Shown here: positions 5,841-7,825 of the stretch, piece after piece
Layout of the letters: each line of letters opens with the position of its first letter
How positions within the stretch are numbered: the stretch's first letter is position 1
From: an uncultured Coriobacteriia bacterium
GTDB lineage: Bacteria; Actinomycetota; Coriobacteriia; Coriobacteriales; QAMH01
Assembly (NCBI GenBank): GCA_949283445.1
Contig: CASDTD010000132.1
Location: 1-7,825, forward strand
Length of the DNA: 7,825 bases
Direction of reading: 5' to 3'
Position numbers and translations under genes: made by a program
Notes under the pieces: model-generated
What the model was told of the DNA's origin: nothing
The model's database searches: none
What the model saw: the letters and a program-made list of their open reading frames with translations, nothing else

Positions 5841-5859
5841 CGCTGAAACGCCGCTGAAA
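5841..5859 (+). promoter_or_regulatory. Tandem direct repeat CGCTGAAA with 11-bp spacing upstream of the htrA promoter
   Basis: CGCTGAAA occurs at 5841-5848 and again at 5852-5859, one helical turn apart, about 27 to 45 bases upstream of the proposed -35 element. Two short direct repeats 10-11 bp apart just upstream of a promoter is the usual form of an OmpR-family response-regulator site. Two 8-mers could recur by chance, so this is a candidate operator only. Confidence 0.35.
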
Positions 5860-5885
5860 TCTGGAGGCGAATTTGCCATCCTCGC

Positions 5886-5913
5886 TTGTTTGAGTGCGCT
5901 CAGCGTCTATAAC
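5886..5913 (+). promoter_or_regulatory. Candidate sigma-70-type promoter for the HtrA protease gene
   Basis: TTGTTT (5886-5891) and TATAAC (5908-5913) are 16 bases apart and fit the -35/-10 consensus at 4 and 5 of 6 positions. Transcription would begin near 5920, leaving a leader of about 57 bases. That leader holds a 5-bp hairpin (5937-5941 with 5949-5953) and the ribosome site GAAAGGA (5962-5968). Confidence 0.5.
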
Positions 5914-5976
5914 TAGAGCAGACACGAAACGAAACGTGCGCTGGCAAAGCGCATTGCAGACGAAAGGAACCGTATC

Positions 5977-7479
5977 ATGAGCGATTTCAGGAGCGAGACG
6001 CCCACTCCGCCCGAAGGCGCGACGGCGTATCCACCCAATGCCGGGTCGACGGGCACGGGAGTGGCGAATGCGACAACAGTCGGGACGGGGGCTGCGCATG
6101 CGGCCGCTCCGGCAAACGCCCCGCAATCGGACAAAGAGCGCAAGAAGGAAGAGAGGCGTGCGGCGAAAAAGCAGCGCAAGGCCAGCGGCGCCAGTGGCGA
6201 CTTCTGGAAGTCGTTTGCCTCGGGTGCTGTGGGTGCTGTGGTCATCTTGGCGCTTGTGGGCGCGCTTTGGGCATGGACGCCGTTGTTCAACGGCATGAAG
6301 GGCGGCAACGTCAGCAGCCCGGGCGGCACCATCTCCATCGAGAATTCCGACGACGCGACCCTGGCGCAGGCGGTCGCCGCCAAGGCCATCGATTCTGTGG
6401 TCACCATCTACACATACTCTGACAATTCGGCCTGGAACCGCTATTTCGACAGCAACAGCTCGTCTAATTCCCCCAGCGCGCTCGGCTCGGGTGTCATCAT
6501 TTCCGAAGACGGGTACATTCTCACCAACTATCATGTGGTCGAGAACATTTCACGGGCCGTCGTCAAGCTGGGCGACCAGCAGTACGAGGCCACTGCCGTC
6601 GGGGCCGACCCCGAAACCGACCTCGCCGTCATCAAGATCGACGCGCACGGCCTGACGCCCATGGAATGGGGCGATTCGAGCAAGCTCACGGTGGGCGAGT
6701 GGGTCATGGCCATCGGTTCCCCGTATGGGTATGAGAACACGGTCACCACGGGCATCGTCTCGGCGCTCTACCGTTCCGACGTCCTTTCCGATTCGACGGG
6801 GCTGGGCACTACGGTGTACACGGACATGATTCAGACCGATGCCGCCATCAACCCCGGCAATTCCGGTGGTGCGCTCGTCGACGATGAGGGAAAGCTCATC
6901 GGCATCAACACCTACATCTCCTCGACGTCGCAGTCGAGTGCGGGCCTGGGCTTCGCGATTCCCGCAAGCGACGCCAAGCAGATTGCCGATCAGCTCATGC
7001 AGGGCAAGGAAGTCACGCACGCGCTTCTCGGCATCAGCATGATGGACGCCGCCAACGCGCAGGGCGTCGAGGTTGCCGCTGTCTACAAGGGCACGGGTGC
7101 GGACAAGGCCGGCCTGCACACGGGCGATGTCATCACCAAGATTGACGGCAACGCGGTTACGAGCACTAACGACGTGAGCGTCGCCGTAAGCTCCAAGGCG
7201 CCTGGCGACACGATGTCCGTCACCTACCAGCGCGACGGCAAAGAACAGACGACCAAGGTCACGCTGGGCTCCGACAGCGACCAGACGACGGAGTACGCCG
7301 AAAACGGCAAGCCCGAAACCGACCCCTACGGGTATGGGCAGGGCAATGCGTACGGCGAGTCGGGCAACGGTGGCAACTACAATCTGGGCGACATGTTCGG
7401 CCAGCTGTTCGGGGGCTCCAGCAGCGGCTCGGGCAGCTCGAACGGCTCGAGCGGGCAGGGCGGTTCGTTCTGGAATTAG
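5977..7479 (+). CDS. htrA: Membrane-anchored HtrA/DegP-type serine protease with PDZ domain
   Basis: This 500-aa envelope quality-control protease would degrade or refold damaged proteins outside the cytoplasmic membrane. Order of parts: a low-complexity, Ala/Pro/Thr-rich cytoplasmic N-terminus (1-50); a highly basic stretch (52-69); one transmembrane helix (about 79-101); and a linker. A trypsin-like domain follows (about 128-335) with catalytic His186 in TNYHVV, Asp215 in TDLAVI and Ser296 in GNSGGAL. Next come a single PDZ domain (about 348-432) starting at ALLGIS, and a Gly/Ser/Asn-rich tail (about 451-500) ending in FWN. All three catalytic residues and the oxyanion-hole GNSGG are intact, so activity is expected. 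The layout matches Gram-positive HtrA proteins, which are anchored rather than having a cleaved signal peptide. The start ATG at 5977 follows GAAAGGA (5962-5968) by 8 bases. The gene is monocistronic between a promoter-like region and a hairpin. A two-component or stress regulator is likely but none is encoded in the window. Confidence 0.96.
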   Translation: MSDFRSETPTPPEGATAYPPNAGSTGTGVANATTVGTGAAHAAAPANAPQSDKERKKEERRAAKKQRKASGASGDFWKSFASGAVGAVVILALVGALWAWTPLFNGMKGGNVSSPGGTISIENSDDATLAQAVAAKAIDSVVTIYTYSDNSAWNRYFDSNSSSNSPSALGSGVIISEDGYILTNYHVVENISRAVVKLGDQQYEATAVGADPETDLAVIKIDAHGLTPMEWGDSSKLTVGEWVMAIGSPYGYENTVTTGIVSALYRSDVLSDSTGLGTTVYTDMIQTDAAINPGNSGGALVDDEGKLIGINTYISSTSQSSAGLGFAIPASDAKQIADQLMQGKEVTHALLGISMMDAANAQGVEVAAVYKGTGADKAGLHTGDVITKIDGNAVTSTNDVSVAVSSKAPGDTMSVTYQRDGKEQTTKVTLGSDSDQTTEYAENGKPETDPYGYGQGNAYGESGNGGNYNLGDMFGQLFGGSSSGSGSSNGSSGQGGSFWN

Positions 7480-7486
7480 GCAACAC

Positions 7487-7506
7487 GCCGGCTCGTTTGA
7501 ACCGGC
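7487..7506 (+). terminator. Probable terminator after htrA
   Basis: GCCGGCTC (7487-7494) pairs with GAACCGGC (7499-7506) with one C-A mismatch and a 4-base loop. It lies 7 bases after the htrA stop. There is only a short, interrupted T-run after it (TGTTGAT), so the call rests mainly on position and stem. Confidence 0.45.
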
Positions 7507-7825
7507 TGTTGATAGAGAGACTCGGCTTGAGAGGGGCGGTCAGGCAACATGCTTGGCCGCCTCTCGGCGTTTACGCCGGCATTGCGGCGCTGCTGAGGCA
7601 AAACCGCTTGGCCTGAGGCGCCGATGCAGTCAAAGCCTGTGGAGGGGCGCCGCTGTGGTTGGATTGCGTGGGCCGACTCGTCAGATGCTGCAGCTGCTGC
7701 GGCCAGTTAGGTGCTGTCGAGCGTTCAACCAAGCCGGATTTTCCCTCATCCCCGGTATATGAATTTCGCGATCTGCCGGGGTGACTGGCTGGCGTGGGCC
7801 TCGGGGGGGGGGGTAGCTCTTTCCA
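7507..7825. other. 319-bp terminal region without a supportable gene, hairpin-rich
   Basis: No frame on either strand shows a ribosome site, start and protein-like sequence together. It holds an imperfect hairpin with outer arms GAGAGG (7529-7534) and CCTCTC (7560-7565). A perfect 5-bp tetraloop hairpin CGGCG-TTTA-CGCCG (7565-7578) follows directly. CTGAGGC occurs twice (7593-7599 and 7613-7619). A further hairpin, CCCCGG (7750-7755) with CCGGGG (7776-7781), extends three more pairs past a bulged T. I found no tRNA, SRP RNA or tmRNA signature. It may carry regulatory RNA or the upstream region of a gene beyond the window. Confidence 0.5.
7803..7813 (+). repeat. 11-base G homopolymer near the window end
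   Basis: Eleven consecutive G's stand 12 bases from the end of the sequence. Such a tract could be a slippage-prone (phase-variable) site, but its position at the very edge makes a sequencing or assembly end effect equally plausible. Confidence 0.6.

Noticed and set aside
7334..7762. A + strand frame (142 codons) from the end of htrA into the terminal region
   Set aside because: More than a third of it overlaps htrA out of frame, composition is Arg/Ala-rich shadow-like, and it has no ribosome site at its start.
7480..7825. tRNA, SRP RNA or other structured housekeeping RNA
   Set aside because: No T-loop consensus, CCA-ended acceptor stem or SRP tetraloop signature was found; the hairpins present do not assemble into a known fold.

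Overview
The window is GC-rich with dense same-strand gene packing: every gene I can support lies on the + strand. Codon use strongly favours G or C in third positions. The gene content (TrkH-type K+ channel, RsgA, MobA, a His-rich ArsP_2-type metal exporter, a membrane-anchored HtrA) and the protein style suggest an anaerobic high-GC Gram-positive, most likely a Coriobacteriia/Eggerthellaceae member. That placement is by impression, not by a database search. The window starts inside a gene and ends just after an 11-G run, so it may be a whole short contig.

Region 1 (1-3690) looks like one tightly packed operon. It runs: the 3' part of a membrane-anchored, probably OB-fold protein; a 45-residue single-pass membrane peptide; a TrkH-family K+ translocation subunit; a complete paralogue of the first protein; and the ribosome-assembly GTPase RsgA. 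trkH/OB-protein and OB-protein/rsgA each overlap by 4 bases (ATGA), and the small gene ends 9 bases before trkH. The two paralogues bracketing the transporter are the most interesting arrangement here: they share a Cys/His motif and the same extracytoplasmic-domain-plus-C-terminal-helix design. No TrkA/KtrA-type RCK partner is visible in the window.

Region 2 (3691-4511) has a short intergenic leader with a possible promoter and a strong 9-bp hairpin, followed by mobA, which makes the guanine dinucleotide form of molybdenum cofactor. A GC hairpin at 4549-4571 probably ends that unit.

Region 3 (4512-5802) encodes a 326-aa membrane exporter of the ArsP_2 / 'putative manganese transporter' type, with a Pro-x-Cys motif in each half and a long His/Cys-rich loop between the halves. 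Nine bases after its stop begins an unusual 182-bp non-coding element. It has ~25-bp imperfect inverted terminal repeats and, inside, copies of the terminal motif (core TGGGGCAA) spaced exactly 52 bp apart.

Region 4 (5803-7506) holds a promoter-like region with a direct repeat at 11-bp spacing, then a 500-aa HtrA/DegP-type membrane-anchored serine protease with trypsin-like and PDZ domains, closed by a probable terminator.

Region 5 (7507-7825) has no gene I can support. It holds several hairpins and the terminal G-tract.

Functionally the genes fall into envelope physiology (K+ uptake, metal export, envelope protein quality control) plus two housekeeping functions (30S subunit maturation, molybdenum cofactor maturation).
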